Below, piece by piece: positions 1 through 7,400 of a stretch of 14,373 nucleotides of DNA. The position numbers and the translations under genes were made by a program. This DNA comes from Deltaproteobacteria bacterium (GTDB lineage Bacteria > Desulfobacterota > Desulfobacteria > Desulfobacterales > SG8-13), in the NCBI GenBank assembly GCA_030670715.1, contig DAOVBC010000019.1, positions 1 through 14,373 on the forward strand, written 5' to 3'. How positions within the stretch are numbered: position 1 is the stretch's first letter; each line of letters begins with the position of its first letter. The notes beneath the pieces were generated by a model. It saw only the letters and a program-made list of their open reading frames with translations, did not search any database and was not told where the DNA came from.

Positions 1-223
1 GCCGTTTTTTAACGGATACCGGCCGCAGTTTTATTTTCGGACAACGGACGTAACCGGGGTATTGACGCTGCCCGAGGGGGTGGAGATGGTGATGCCCGGA
101 GACAATGTAACGATATCAGCCGAGCTGATCACGCCGATAGCGATGGAGAAAGAGCTGCGGTTTGCGATTCGCGAGGGTGGTCGGACCGTCGGCGCCGGAG
201 TTGTCAGCGAAATTATTGGATAA
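1..223 (+). CDS. tuf: Elongation factor Tu, C-terminal end (partial, first copy)
   Basis: The window opens inside this gene; base 1 is the last base of a codon and full codons run from base 2 to the TAA at 221-223, giving 73 residues. They begin PFFNGYRPQFYFRTTD and end GGRTVGAGVVSEIIG, the typical beta-barrel domain 3 of EF-Tu, the GTPase that brings aminoacyl-tRNA to the ribosome. The remainder lies upstream. A second tuf gene starts at 14249, so this locus is bracketed by two tuf copies in the same orientation, as in many Proteobacteria. The stop is followed 17 bases later by rpmG, so the two are probably co-transcribed. Confidence 0.96.
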   Translation, partial: PFFNGYRPQFYFRTTDVTGVLTLPEGVEMVMPGDNVTISAELITPIAMEKELRFAIREGGRTVGAGVVSEIIG

Positions 224-240
224 GGTGAAGGAGTCAACCG

Positions 241-390
241 GTGAGAATTATCGTAACCCTCGCATGTACTGAATGCAAAAGAAGAAATTATACGACCACG
301 AAGAACAAGCGGACGACTCCGGACAAACTGGAGTTTAACAAGTATTGTCGGTTTTGTAGAAAACATACACTTCACAAAGAAACAAAATAA
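241..390 (+). CDS. rpmG: 50S ribosomal protein L33 (zinc-binding form)
   Basis: A 49-residue protein starting at GTG 241 and preceded by AAGGAG at 228-233, a spacing of 7 bases. It begins MRIIVTLACTECKRRNY and has two Cys pairs, C9/C12 and C36/C39, which form the zinc ribbon of the cysteine-containing (C+) L33 type; many bacteria also have a C- paralogue without these cysteines. L33 is a small protein of the large ribosomal subunit near the E site. The length is normal for L33. No ATG start lies in frame upstream, so GTG is the supported start. It sits between tuf and tRNA-Trp, its standard place in this gene order. Confidence 0.95.
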   Translation: MRIIVTLACTECKRRNYTTTKNKRTTPDKLEFNKYCRFCRKHTLHKETK

Positions 391-455
391 TCGACAGTTG
401 CCCACGCTGCAGGAGCGGAGTGCCTGCCCGTACCTGCATTAACAATGGATGATGC

Positions 456-531
456 AGGCCAGTAGCTCTAACGGCAGAGCACCGGACTCCAAATCCGGGT
501 GTTGGGGGTTCAAATCCCTCCTGGCCTGCCA
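456..531 (+). tRNA. trnW: tRNA-Trp (anticodon CCA), 3' CCA encoded
   Basis: The cloverleaf can be folded by hand. The acceptor stem AGGCCAG (456-462) pairs fully with CTGGCCT (521-527), with discriminator G528 and encoded CCA at 529-531. The D stem is GCTC/GAGC (465-468 with 477-480) with GG in the loop. The anticodon stem CCGGA/TCCGG (482-486 with 494-498) encloses loop CTCCAAA, with anticodon CCA at 489-491. The T stem 504-508/516-520 holds loop TTCAAAT. CCA reads UGG, so this is tryptophan tRNA. The rpmG-trnW-secE position matches the arrangement known in many Proteobacteria. Confidence 0.98.
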
Positions 532-688
532 ACTCTTTTCAAGTCGAAGCTTAAGACTTGAGCGGCAGTGGCATCGTTGTCCTCCTGGAACTTCATAACC
601 TGGTCAGGAGTATTAAACCGGACGACACAAGTGGTGAAATTTTTCTGAAACCGCAGGACTTCGTTTTCGAGATGCTGTAATTTTTAGC

Positions 689-702
689 CCCGGTTATCCG
701 GG
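689..702 (+). other. Short hairpin abutting the secE start
   Basis: CCCGG (689-693) and CCGGG (698-702) form a perfect 5-bp stem with a TTAT loop, ending directly before ATG 703. It may affect translation initiation of secE or stabilise a processed 5' end after tRNA release. The rest of the 532-702 spacer holds only weak pairings (540-545 with 555-560; 582-587 with 605-610) and no convincing promoter. Confidence 0.4.
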
Positions 703-1101
703 ATGGGAGAAAATTTGGGTCGCTTACAACGAAAAAAAACTAAGAAAAAGAAAACGGGCACCGTTTCAGGCGCAGGAACACCGACAGCAGTTAAAAAAAA
801 TGTGCCCGTGAGAGCGGTCACCGGATCGGCGAAGGTTGCGAAAAAACAAAAAACGGCAGCACCCAGAAAAGCCGCAGCCGTTATCAAAGCAGCGCCGGTC
901 AAACCGAAAGAAAATTTACTGTCCCGATCGGTTCAATTTCTAAGAGAAGTCAAGATGGAGCTCAAGAAGGTGACCTGGCCTTCGCGCAAACAGACCGTCG
1001 GATCCACGATTGTTGTGCTTGTTCTGGTTATGATTATTGCATTTTTCCTCGGAGCGGTTGATATCGGTTTGTCAAGTCTGGTTAAAGTGGTGCTTCAATA
1101 A
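703..1101 (+). CDS. secE: Preprotein translocase subunit SecE
   Basis: The 132-residue product has a highly basic Lys/Ala/Pro-rich N-terminal part (about residues 1-75) followed by the SecE core. In the core, an amphipathic helix ending in VKMELKKVTWPSRKQT leads into one membrane span at about residues 99-120 (VVLVLVMIIAFFLG). SecE clamps SecY in the inner-membrane translocon. The single-span form is the common bacterial one; E. coli has three spans. The start is uncertain. ATG 703 has no ribosome binding site, whereas TTG 715 in the same frame has GGGAG at 705-709 and would give a protein starting MGRLQRKK. It is 20 bases upstream of nusG, the classic secE-nusG pair. Confidence 0.93.
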   Translation: MGENLGRLQRKKTKKKKTGTVSGAGTPTAVKKNVPVRAVTGSAKVAKKQKTAAPRKAAAVIKAAPVKPKENLLSRSVQFLREVKMELKKVTWPSRKQTVGSTIVVLVLVMIIAFFLGAVDIGLSSLVKVVLQ

Positions 1102-1121
1102 AAGGAGGAGAAATAAAAGCA

Positions 1122-1655
1122 GTGGCGAATAAGAAATGGTACATTGTCCATGTCTATTCGGGCTTTGAAAACAAGGTTAAGAACGCACTGGATGAAAGGA
1201 TTGCGGCTTCGCCCCACGCTGATAAATTCGGTGAAGTACTCATCCCGACCGAGGAGGTAGTGGAGTTGGTAAAAGGCAAGCGCAAGACATCTGCCCGCAA
1301 ATTCTATCCGGGCTATATTCTGGTCCGGATGGAACTGGATGATGAAACCTGGCATATCGTGAACAGTACCGCAAAGGTGACCGGTTTCCTTGGGGGCAGG
1401 GACACTCCGTCACCGCTTACCGATCAAGAGGCAGACCAGATCTTGAACCGCATGGAGGCCGGCAAGCTGAAGCCGCAGCCGAAGTACTATTTTGAGTCGG
1501 GCGATGAAATTCGGGTCATTGATGGTCCCTTTACGAATTTCAATGGAACCGTAGATGAGGTCAACCCGGAAAAAGGAAAGATAAAGGTTCTGGTAAGTAT
1601 ATTCGGGCGGTCAACACCGGTGGAACTGGATTTCGTACAGGTAACAAAAATTTAA
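1122..1655 (+). CDS. nusG: Transcription termination/antitermination factor NusG
   Basis: A 177-residue protein starting at GTG 1122 with a strong AGGAGG at 1103-1108; the spacing is long at 13 bases, though GGAG at 1107-1110 shortens it. The NGN domain occupies about residues 1-115 (KKWYIVHVYSGFENKV, then FYPGYILVRMELDDETWHIV), and the C-terminal KOW domain about 125-177 (GPFTNFNGTVDEV, then FGRSTPVELDFVQV). NusG binds the RNA polymerase clamp (RpoB/RpoC, encoded downstream) and links it to Rho or to ribosomal protein S10. The length is the family norm. The hairpin and T-run just after the stop suggest that secE-nusG ends a transcription unit. Confidence 0.97.
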   Translation: MANKKWYIVHVYSGFENKVKNALDERIAASPHADKFGEVLIPTEEVVELVKGKRKTSARKFYPGYILVRMELDDETWHIVNSTAKVTGFLGGRDTPSPLTDQEADQILNRMEAGKLKPQPKYYFESGDEIRVIDGPFTNFNGTVDEVNPEKGKIKVLVSIFGRSTPVELDFVQVTKI

Positions 1656-1666
1656 ACGCGATAGCG

Positions 1667-1711
1667 TTCGCTCCGGTTCTGCCGGCAACAGCTGCCCGGA
1701 AGCGAATTTTT
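1667..1711 (+). terminator. Probable Rho-independent terminator after nusG
   Basis: TTCGCT-CCGG (1667-1676) pairs with CCGG-A-AGCGAA (1696-1706), about 10 bp with a single-base bulge. It is followed at once by TTTTT (1707-1711) and more T-rich sequence. The loop contains a second small pairing (TGCCGGCA). It lies between the nusG stop and rplK, where E. coli separates its secE-nusG and rplKA transcription units. It could act as a partial attenuator rather than a full stop. Confidence 0.65.
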
Positions 1712-1780
1712 ATTTTCTCATCGGCCGGCAAATACATTGTGACACTATAGAAAAAATATATCGAGGAGTATAAAGGTAAT

Positions 1781-2203
1781 ATGGCAAAAAAAGTAATGAC
1801 AATGATAAAATTGCAGGTTGAAGCTGGAAAAGCCAATCCATCACCTCCCATCGGACCGGCCCTGGGCCAGCACGGTGTGAATATAATGGATTTCTGTAAG
1901 GCTTTTAATGCCAGAACCGCGAATGACGAGGGGATGATCATACCGGTTGTGATTACGGTCTATCAGGATCGTTCATTTACCTTTATCACCAAAACACCAC
2001 CGGCTGCAATCCTTTTGAAAAAAGCGGCCCAAATTGCCAAAGGCGCCGGCGATCCAAAACGCGAAAGAGTCGGGCAGGTCACGCGATCCCAGGTTGAGGA
2101 AATCGCGAAACAGAAAATGGTGGATTTAAATGCCAATGACCTTGATGCTGCCTGTAAGATCGTGGCAGGTACAGCCAGAAGCATGGGCATTGACGTGGTG
2201 TGA
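1781..2203 (+). CDS. rplK: 50S ribosomal protein L11
   Basis: A 140-residue protein of normal L11 length. The N-terminal domain contains the proline-rich thiostrepton-region signature (NPSPPIGPALGQHGVNI, about residues 20-36), and the C-terminal rRNA-binding domain ends TARSMGIDVV. L11 forms the GTPase-associated centre stalk base with 23S rRNA and L10-L7/L12, and it is the sensor required for RelA stringent signalling. The start ATG 1781 is preceded by GAGGAG at 1763-1768 and a closer AAGG at 1773-1776. It heads the rplK-rplA-rplJ-rplL group. Confidence 0.97.
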   Translation: MAKKVMTMIKLQVEAGKANPSPPIGPALGQHGVNIMDFCKAFNARTANDEGMIIPVVITVYQDRSFTFITKTPPAAILLKKAAQIAKGAGDPKRERVGQVTRSQVEEIAKQKMVDLNANDLDAACKIVAGTARSMGIDVV

Positions 2204-2219
2204 TTTTGGGCAGCGGATC

Positions 2220-2248
2220 GTTGGTTGCCGCATCAAACGGAAACCAAC
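2220..2248 (+). other. Intercistronic hairpin between rplK and rplA
   Basis: GTTGGTT (2220-2226) pairs with AACCAAC (2242-2248), and inside it CCG (2228-2230) with CGG (2238-2240). This gives 10 pairs with one G-A mismatch and a 7-base loop. No T-run follows, so it is not an intrinsic terminator. A role in mRNA stability, or as an L1 repressor target, is possible but unproven; I could not match it to the 23S rRNA L1 site. Confidence 0.5.
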
Positions 2249-2299
2249 CATGACAGGTTATTTTCAGACTAAAAATCTCAAAGCGAGCAGGTGATAGAG

Positions 2300-3004
2300 A
2301 TGCCGAAACGGGGTAAAAAATATTTAGAGTCAAGAAAAAGAATTAACAACGGGAAAAAATCAGATTTTACCGAGGCTGTTCGGAAATCGATCGAAGGATC
2401 CTTTGCAAAGTTCGACGAGACGATAGACGTAGCGGTCCGTCTCGGTGTTGATCCAAGACATTCCGAACAGATGGTGCGTGGTTCGGTGATTTTGCCGAAC
2501 GGTACCGGTAAGGATGTGAAAGTCCTGGTGTTTGCCAAGGGAGAGAAAGAAAAGGAGGCCCAGGATGCCGGCGCGGATTTTTTCGGCAATGATGAGTTGA
2601 TCGAAAAGATAAAAGGCGGGTGGTTCGGTTTTGATAAGGCTGTGGCGACGCCTGATATGATGGGTACCGTTGGAAAAATCGGAAGAATTCTCGGTCCTCG
2701 GGGGCTGATGCCCAATGCAAAAACCGGAACGGTGACCTTTGATGTCGCCCGGTCGGTGCAAGAGCTCAAAGCCGGTAAGATTGATTTCAGGGTTGAAAAG
2801 GCCGGCATCATTCATGCCTCTGTGGGCAAGGTTTCTTTCGGAGTTGATAAGATCGTTCAGAATATCACGACCTTTCTGGAAACCATCATGCGTCTCAAAC
2901 CGGCATCCAGCAAGGGAACCTACCTGAAAGGTATCGCTATCTCCACTACAATGGGACCCGGGATCAAAATTGATACTACCAGTGTTAAAGACTTAATTAA
3001 ATAA
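2300..3004 (+). CDS. rplA: 50S ribosomal protein L1
   Basis: The product from ATG 2300 is 234 residues, beginning MPKRGKKYLESRKR, the usual length and start for bacterial L1. An in-frame GTG at 2291 would add three residues, but AGGTGAT at 2289-2295 is a good ribosome binding site for ATG 2300 and overlaps that GTG. The L1 signature GKIGRILGPRGLMPNAKTG is present around residues 123-141. L1 forms the mobile L1 stalk at the E site and in many bacteria represses translation of its own rplK-rplA mRNA. Confidence 0.97.
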   Translation: MPKRGKKYLESRKRINNGKKSDFTEAVRKSIEGSFAKFDETIDVAVRLGVDPRHSEQMVRGSVILPNGTGKDVKVLVFAKGEKEKEAQDAGADFFGNDELIEKIKGGWFGFDKAVATPDMMGTVGKIGRILGPRGLMPNAKTGTVTFDVARSVQELKAGKIDFRVEKAGIIHASVGKVSFGVDKIVQNITTFLETIMRLKPASSKGTYLKGIAISTTMGPGIKIDTTSVKDLIK

Positions 3005-3014
3005 ACGAATGACT

Positions 3015-3103
3015 GTCAAAGACCGTAGGTGCACTATCCATAGTTGCTGCGGATCGTGTTTAATCGGCATTTAGTTTTGCCGGCCTGCCGAGACAGGTTT
3101 GAC
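3015..3103 (+). promoter_or_regulatory. Ribosomal protein L10 leader (autoregulatory mRNA structure)
   Basis: In the 246-bp rplA-rplJ spacer, GTCAAA (3015-3020) pairs with TTTGAC (3098-3103). Inside this, GTAGGT (3025-3030) can pair with GCCTGC (3083-3088, two G-U pairs). Between the two stems lie unpaired GACC on one side and CGAGACAGG on the other, a GA-rich asymmetric loop as expected of the kink-turn in the L10 leader family. A further stem CGGCA/TGCCG (3065-3069, 3078-3082) fills the apical part. The L10-(L7/L12) complex is known to bind such leaders and repress rplJ-rplL translation. The location directly upstream of rplJ supports the call. Confidence 0.75.
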
Positions 3104-3207
3104 GATTCTGTTTCCCCTATTCAGACGCCTGTTTGAAAGAGCAAACGGATGCAGACCTCAGGTGTAAAGCTGTCGAACTGATGCTCGATATTCGCCAGAA
3201 GCGAGTT

Positions 3208-3240
3208 ACCTCCGGTTTTTTTCAGATCCGGAAAGGAGGT
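3208..3240 (+). promoter_or_regulatory. Hairpin that could mask the rplJ ribosome binding site
   Basis: ACCTCC (3208-3213) is exactly complementary to GGAGGT (3235-3240), the Shine-Dalgarno of rplJ (start 3251). An alternative overlapping stem TCCGG/CCGGA (3211-3215, 3228-3232) would leave the site free. A run of seven T (3216-3222) lies between. The two mutually exclusive folds suggest a switch downstream of the L10 leader; this is inference from complementarity only. Confidence 0.5.
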
Positions 3241-3250
3241 GTTTTACGTT

Positions 3251-3772
3251 ATGAAGCTGGAAGAAAAGAAAAACATTATAGATGATCTGCGTGAGAGATT
3301 CAAAAGATCCAAAGTGGTTATTCTTACCGATTATCAGGGACTCGATGTGACCACGATTACAGATCTGCGCAGAAAACTCCTTGAAGCTCAGGTCGAATAC
3401 CAGGTGGTAAAAAACACCCTGTTGACCAGGGCAGCAGAAGAAACTGAAGTGGCACTGATCAAGGAAAACTTTAAAGGACCCAGTGCAATTGCTCTAAGCT
3501 ATGATGACCCTGTTGCGCCGGCAAAAGTTCTGACCGAATTTGCCAAAGACAACCAGCGACTGGAAATCAAAGTCGGGGTCATGGACGGCAAAGTACTCGA
3601 TCTGGGAGCCATCAAGGCACTTTCGGCCCTGCCGTCCCGCGAGGCTTTGATCGGCCAGGCGCTCTATGTGCTGATCGGGGTTCCCACAGGCCTTGTGAGA
3701 GCGCTGAATGATCTGCCGCAACGGTTGATGAACGTTCTGCAGGCGATCAAGGAGCAAAAAGAAGCCGCCTAA
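3251..3772 (+). CDS. rplJ: 50S ribosomal protein L10
   Basis: The 173-residue product from ATG 3251 begins MKLEEKKNIIDDLRERF. A GTG at 3239 would add four residues but lies inside the very strong AAAGGAGGT (3232-3240), so ATG 3251 is preferred. The N-terminal rRNA-binding domain contains VKNTLLTRA (about residues 54-62). The long C-terminal helix that carries L7/L12 dimers ends the protein (LMNVLQAIKEQKEAA). L10 anchors the stalk that recruits translation GTPases such as EF-Tu. The L10 leader upstream indicates feedback by L10-L7/L12. Confidence 0.96.
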   Translation: MKLEEKKNIIDDLRERFKRSKVVILTDYQGLDVTTITDLRRKLLEAQVEYQVVKNTLLTRAAEETEVALIKENFKGPSAIALSYDDPVAPAKVLTEFAKDNQRLEIKVGVMDGKVLDLGAIKALSALPSREALIGQALYVLIGVPTGLVRALNDLPQRLMNVLQAIKEQKEAA

Positions 3773-3783
3773 ACGGCGCAGAA

Positions 3784-3805
3784 AACGGTGAGATTTCGCA
3801 CCGTT
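3784..3805 (+). other. Hairpin between rplJ and rplL
   Basis: AACGGTG (3784-3790) and CACCGTT (3799-3805) form a perfect 7-bp stem with an 8-base loop, 12 bases after the rplJ stop. The sequence that follows is A-rich, not T-rich, so it is not a + strand terminator. It may help set the excess of L7/L12 over L10 by stabilising or processing the mRNA. Confidence 0.5.
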
Positions 3806-3860
3806 AAACTAAAAGAAAAAAAGATTCAATCAAATTTAAAAGCTGGAGGAAATATAAAAA

Positions 3861-4244
3861 ATGGCGAACGTAACCAAAGATGATGTTATTGATTTTATTG
3901 CGGGCATGTCCGTTCTCGAACTTTCCGAACTTGTCAAAGAACTCGAAGAGAAATTCGGTGTCTCCGCTGCCGCTCCGGTTGCCATGATGGCGGCAGGACC
4001 GGTCGGTGAAGGTGCCGCAGCAGCGGAAGAAAAGACCGAATTTGATGTCATTCTTACCGCTTACGGAGACAAAAAGATACAGGTCATCAAGGAAGTGCGG
4101 GCTATCACCGGTCTGGGCCTGAAAGATGCCAAGACCCTGGTGGATGATGCCCCCAAACCCGTTAAAGAAGGTGTGCCCAAGGAAGAGGCGGAAAAGATTA
4201 AGGCCCAGCTGGAAGAGGCCGGCGCCCAGGTGGAAGTAAAATAA
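3861..4244 (+). CDS. rplL: 50S ribosomal protein L7/L12
   Basis: A 127-residue acidic protein with the standard three parts. The N-terminal dimerisation helices (about 1-34) are followed by an Ala/Gly-rich hinge (about 35-56) and the C-terminal factor-binding domain (EKTEFDVILTAYGDKKIQVIKEV, then GLGLKDAKTLVDDAPKPVKEG). It forms the multi-copy ribosomal stalk that recruits EF-Tu and EF-G. GGAGG at 3845-3849 precedes ATG 3861. It follows rplJ by 88 bases and shares its leader control. Confidence 0.97.
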   Translation: MANVTKDDVIDFIAGMSVLELSELVKELEEKFGVSAAAPVAMMAAGPVGEGAAAAEEKTEFDVILTAYGDKKIQVIKEVRAITGLGLKDAKTLVDDAPKPVKEGVPKEEAEKIKAQLEEAGAQVEVK

Positions 4245-4313
4245 GCCAACCTGGAAAGACCGGGGCCAAAGATGACAACATCGTGAAAATGGATATCTGT
4301 GCCACGGTGGAGA

Positions 4314-4388
4314 GGATACTGGATACTTGATGCTGGATAAAATAAGGATCACTTCCTTTTATAATCGAGTATCCAGAATCCAGCACCC
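4314..4388 (+). repeat. Heptad-repeat palindrome between rplL and rpoB
   Basis: Positions i and 8702-i pair along the whole element: 27 of 35 positions pair, around a 5-base loop (4349-4353). The arms are phased 7-nt units. The left arm reads GGATACT, GGATACT, TGATGCT, GGAT from 4314. The right arm reads AGTATCC (4368), AGAATCC (4375), AGCACCC (4382), with a further AGCATTT to 4395. The inner stem is AAGGA/TCCTT (4344-4348, 4354-4358). It lies in the 236-bp spacer, ending 92 bases before rpoB. It encodes no protein and has no T-run after it. It looks like a small dispersed palindromic (REP- or MITE-like) repeat. Confidence 0.75.
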
Positions 4389-4480
4389 AGCATTTAATTC
4401 ATAAGAGCAGCACAAGGCGGTATCCATATTTTTCACCACAATACATACAATTATTTCAATTAAAGTAACAGGGAGAGACC

Positions 4481-7400
4481 ATGTCGGAAAGACCTTTGGC
4501 AAGCAAGCGCGTTAGGAAAAATTTCGGCAAAATACGCAAAATAGTCGATATTCCCAACCTGATTGCCGTTCAACGGGAGTCCTTTAAGCGGTTCCTGCAG
4601 ATGGATGTACCACCGGAAAAACGGAAAGATGTCGGGTTGCAGGCAGTCTTTAAGTCCGTATTTCCCATCAAAGATTTTACCGGAAGTGCTTCTCTCGAAT
4701 TTGTATCGTATCGCTTTGCCGAGGTGAAAAATAGTGTCGAAGAATGTATTCACCGGGGAATGACTTACGAGATACCGGTGCGTATCACAGCCAGGCTTGT
4801 GGTTTATGACATTGACAGTGAAACGGGTGTTTCGAATATTCGTGACATCAAGGAGCAGGAAATTTACTTCGGTACGCTGCCGCTGATGACCGCAAGGGGC
4901 ACATTTATTATAAATGGAACCGAACGGGTGGTGGTCAGCCAACTCCATAGGTCTTCCGGTGTGTTTTTTAACCATGACAAGGGCAAAACCCATTCGAGCG
5001 GGAAAATCATCTACAGCTCAAGAATTATACCGGTTCGCGGTTCGTGGATCGATATGGAAATCGATCCCAAAGATATTGTCCATATCAGAATCGACCGACG
5101 CAGGAAATTTCCCGTTACGATTCTTTTCAAGGCGTTCGGTTACCCTGTAGAGGATCTCCTCAAATATTTTTATGAAGACGAGAAAGTGTTCATCCGCGGG
5201 AAAAGTGTATACAGAGAATTTAACCCTGAATTTTTAATAGGCCAACGGGCTGTCAAGGATGTGAAAGATCCCGAAAGCGGTGAGGTCGTTGTAAAAAAGG
5301 GCAGATTATTTACCCGGCGTGCCACAAAGCGGTTGCAAAGTGCCGGTACAGAATCGATACCGACCACTATGGAAGACCTCATCGGCAAAGGGTTTGCCCG
5401 TGCCATCGACGACCCGGAAACCGGTGTCCCGATCGTTAAGGCCAACGATAACGTCGATGAAGAAGTGCTTGCCAAGCTGAGCGAGGCCGGGGTCACCGAA
5501 TTTGATCTGCTTCTGATCGACGGCGTTACCGCCGGTGATTCCATACGCAAAACGCTTCAGCTGGATAAAGTTGAAAACAAGGAAGAAGCGCTCATAGAGA
5601 TATACCGGCGGCTGCGGCCCGGTAATCCGGCCACACCAGAAGTGGCTCAGGATTTTGTCGACAATCTGTTTTTCAAAACGAATTATTACGACCTTTCCGG
5701 CGTCGGACGATTGAAGATTAACCAGCGTCTTGGCACCGACACACCTTTGGACCTGAGAATCCTGCGCAAAGAAGATATTTTGCAGACAGCCAGGGCACTG
5801 ATAGAACTTAAAGATACCCAGGGGGTCGTGGATGACATTGACCATCTTGGGAACCGTCGGGTGCGGGCGGTAGGTGAACTCCTGGAGAACCAGTACCGTA
5901 TAGGCCTGGTACGAATGGAGCGTGCGATCAAAGAACGGATGAGCCTTCAGGAAGTTGATGCGCTGATGCCTCATGACCTTGTCAACCCCAAACCGGTTAC
6001 AGCGGTGGTAAAAGAATTTTTCGGAACCAGCCAGCTGTCCCAGTTTATGGACCAGACCAACCCGCTTTCTGAAACAACGCACAAGCGGCGTTTGAGTGCC
6101 CTCGGACCGGGAGGACTGACGCGGGAACGGGCCGGTTTCGAAGTCAGGGACGTTCATCCGTCACACTACGGTCGCATCTGTCCCATAGAAACTCCGGAGG
6201 GACCGAACATCGGGCTGATCGTGTCGCTGAGTACTTATGCACGGGTGAACGATTTCGGCTTCATTGAGACCCCATACAGTGTCGTACAGGACGCGACGGT
6301 AACTGAGCAGGTGAAGTTTCTCGACGCATTTGAAGAAAAAGAGCATCCTATCGCGCAGGCCAACGCCCCGATAGATGAGAAGAACCAATACGTCAATCCG
6401 ATGGTCACCTCAAGAGTCGCCGGTGAATTCATGATGGTTCCCAAGAATGATATTGAGCTGATGGATATCTCTCCCAATCAGCTGGTCAGTGTCTCAGCTT
6501 CTCTGATTCCCTTTCTGGAAAATGATGACGCAAACCGGGCTTTGATGGGATCCAACATGCAGCGTCAGGCCGTACCGCTGCTGATGAACGAGGCGCCTCT
6601 TATCGGCACCGGTATCGAAGGTGTTGTCGCCAGAGATTCCGGTGTTGCCATTGTCGCCCAGCGTGACGCGGAAGTGGTTGATGTGGACGCATCCCGCATC
6701 GTATTGAAACATGAACCCTCCGGCGATCCCCTGGAAAAACGCGTAACGATTTACAATCTCTCCAAGTTTATTCGCAGTAACCAGAATACCTGTTTCAACC
6801 ACCGCCCGATCGTGTTCAGGGGCCAGAAGGTAAAAGCCGGCCAGATTATTGCTGATGGCCCGGCAACGGAACAGGGCGAGCTGGCTCTCGGTAAAAATGT
6901 TACCGTGGCGTTTATGCCCTGGGGTGGATACAATTTTGAAGATTCGATTCTGGTTAGCGAACGACTTATCAGAGACGGTGTTTATACCTCTGTTCACATT
7001 GAAGAATTTGAAGTAGTTGCCCGGGACACCAAACTCGGTAAAGAGGATATCACCCGCGACATACCGAATGTCGGTGAAGAAGCAATGAAGAATCTGGATG
7101 AGAGCGGTGTTATTCGACTGGGGGCAGAGGTCGGTCCGGGGGATGTTCTCGTCGGCAAGATTACGCCGAAAGGTGAGACCCAGCTATCACCTGAGGAAAA
7201 ACTTCTGAGGGCGATATTCGGAGAAAAGGCCGGAGATGTAAAAGACACCTCACTGCGGGTGCCGCCCGGCGTGCAGGGCATTGTTATCGACGCCAAAGTC
7301 TTCGCCAGACGCGGCGTAGAAAAGGACGACCGGACGCGTTTGATTGAAAATGAAGAGATCGCGGTTCTTGAAAAAGACAGGGATGACGAGATCGCCGTTA

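Noticed and set aside
540..560. CAAGTC/GACTTG inverted repeat after tRNA-Trp as a terminator
   Set aside because: The stem is only 6 bp and is not followed by a T-run; transcription probably continues into secE.
1739..1752. GTGACACTATAGAA, identical to the core of the phage SP6 promoter
   Set aside because: Only the 14-base core matches and the upstream SP6 bases differ. Nothing else in the window suggests phage, and a bacterial ribosomal operon would not use it. A chance match is most likely, though vector-like contamination could be excluded by checking reads.
1707..1780. Possible sigma70 promoter for rplK
   Set aside because: TTGTGA at 1737-1742 and several TA-rich hexamers exist, but no pair has a 16-18 base spacing. 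A promoter is expected here by analogy with E. coli but I cannot point to it.
3804..4352. 182-codon minus-strand frame across rplL and its spacer
   Set aside because: Shadow of rplL; the translation is rich in Phe, Gly and His with no family resemblance, and part of it reads through the heptad palindrome.
6023..6103. Rifampicin-resistance changes in RpoB
   Set aside because: The residues matching E. coli Q513, D516, H526, R529 and S531 are unchanged; the few differences (such as Thr532 for Ile) are not known resistance positions to me.
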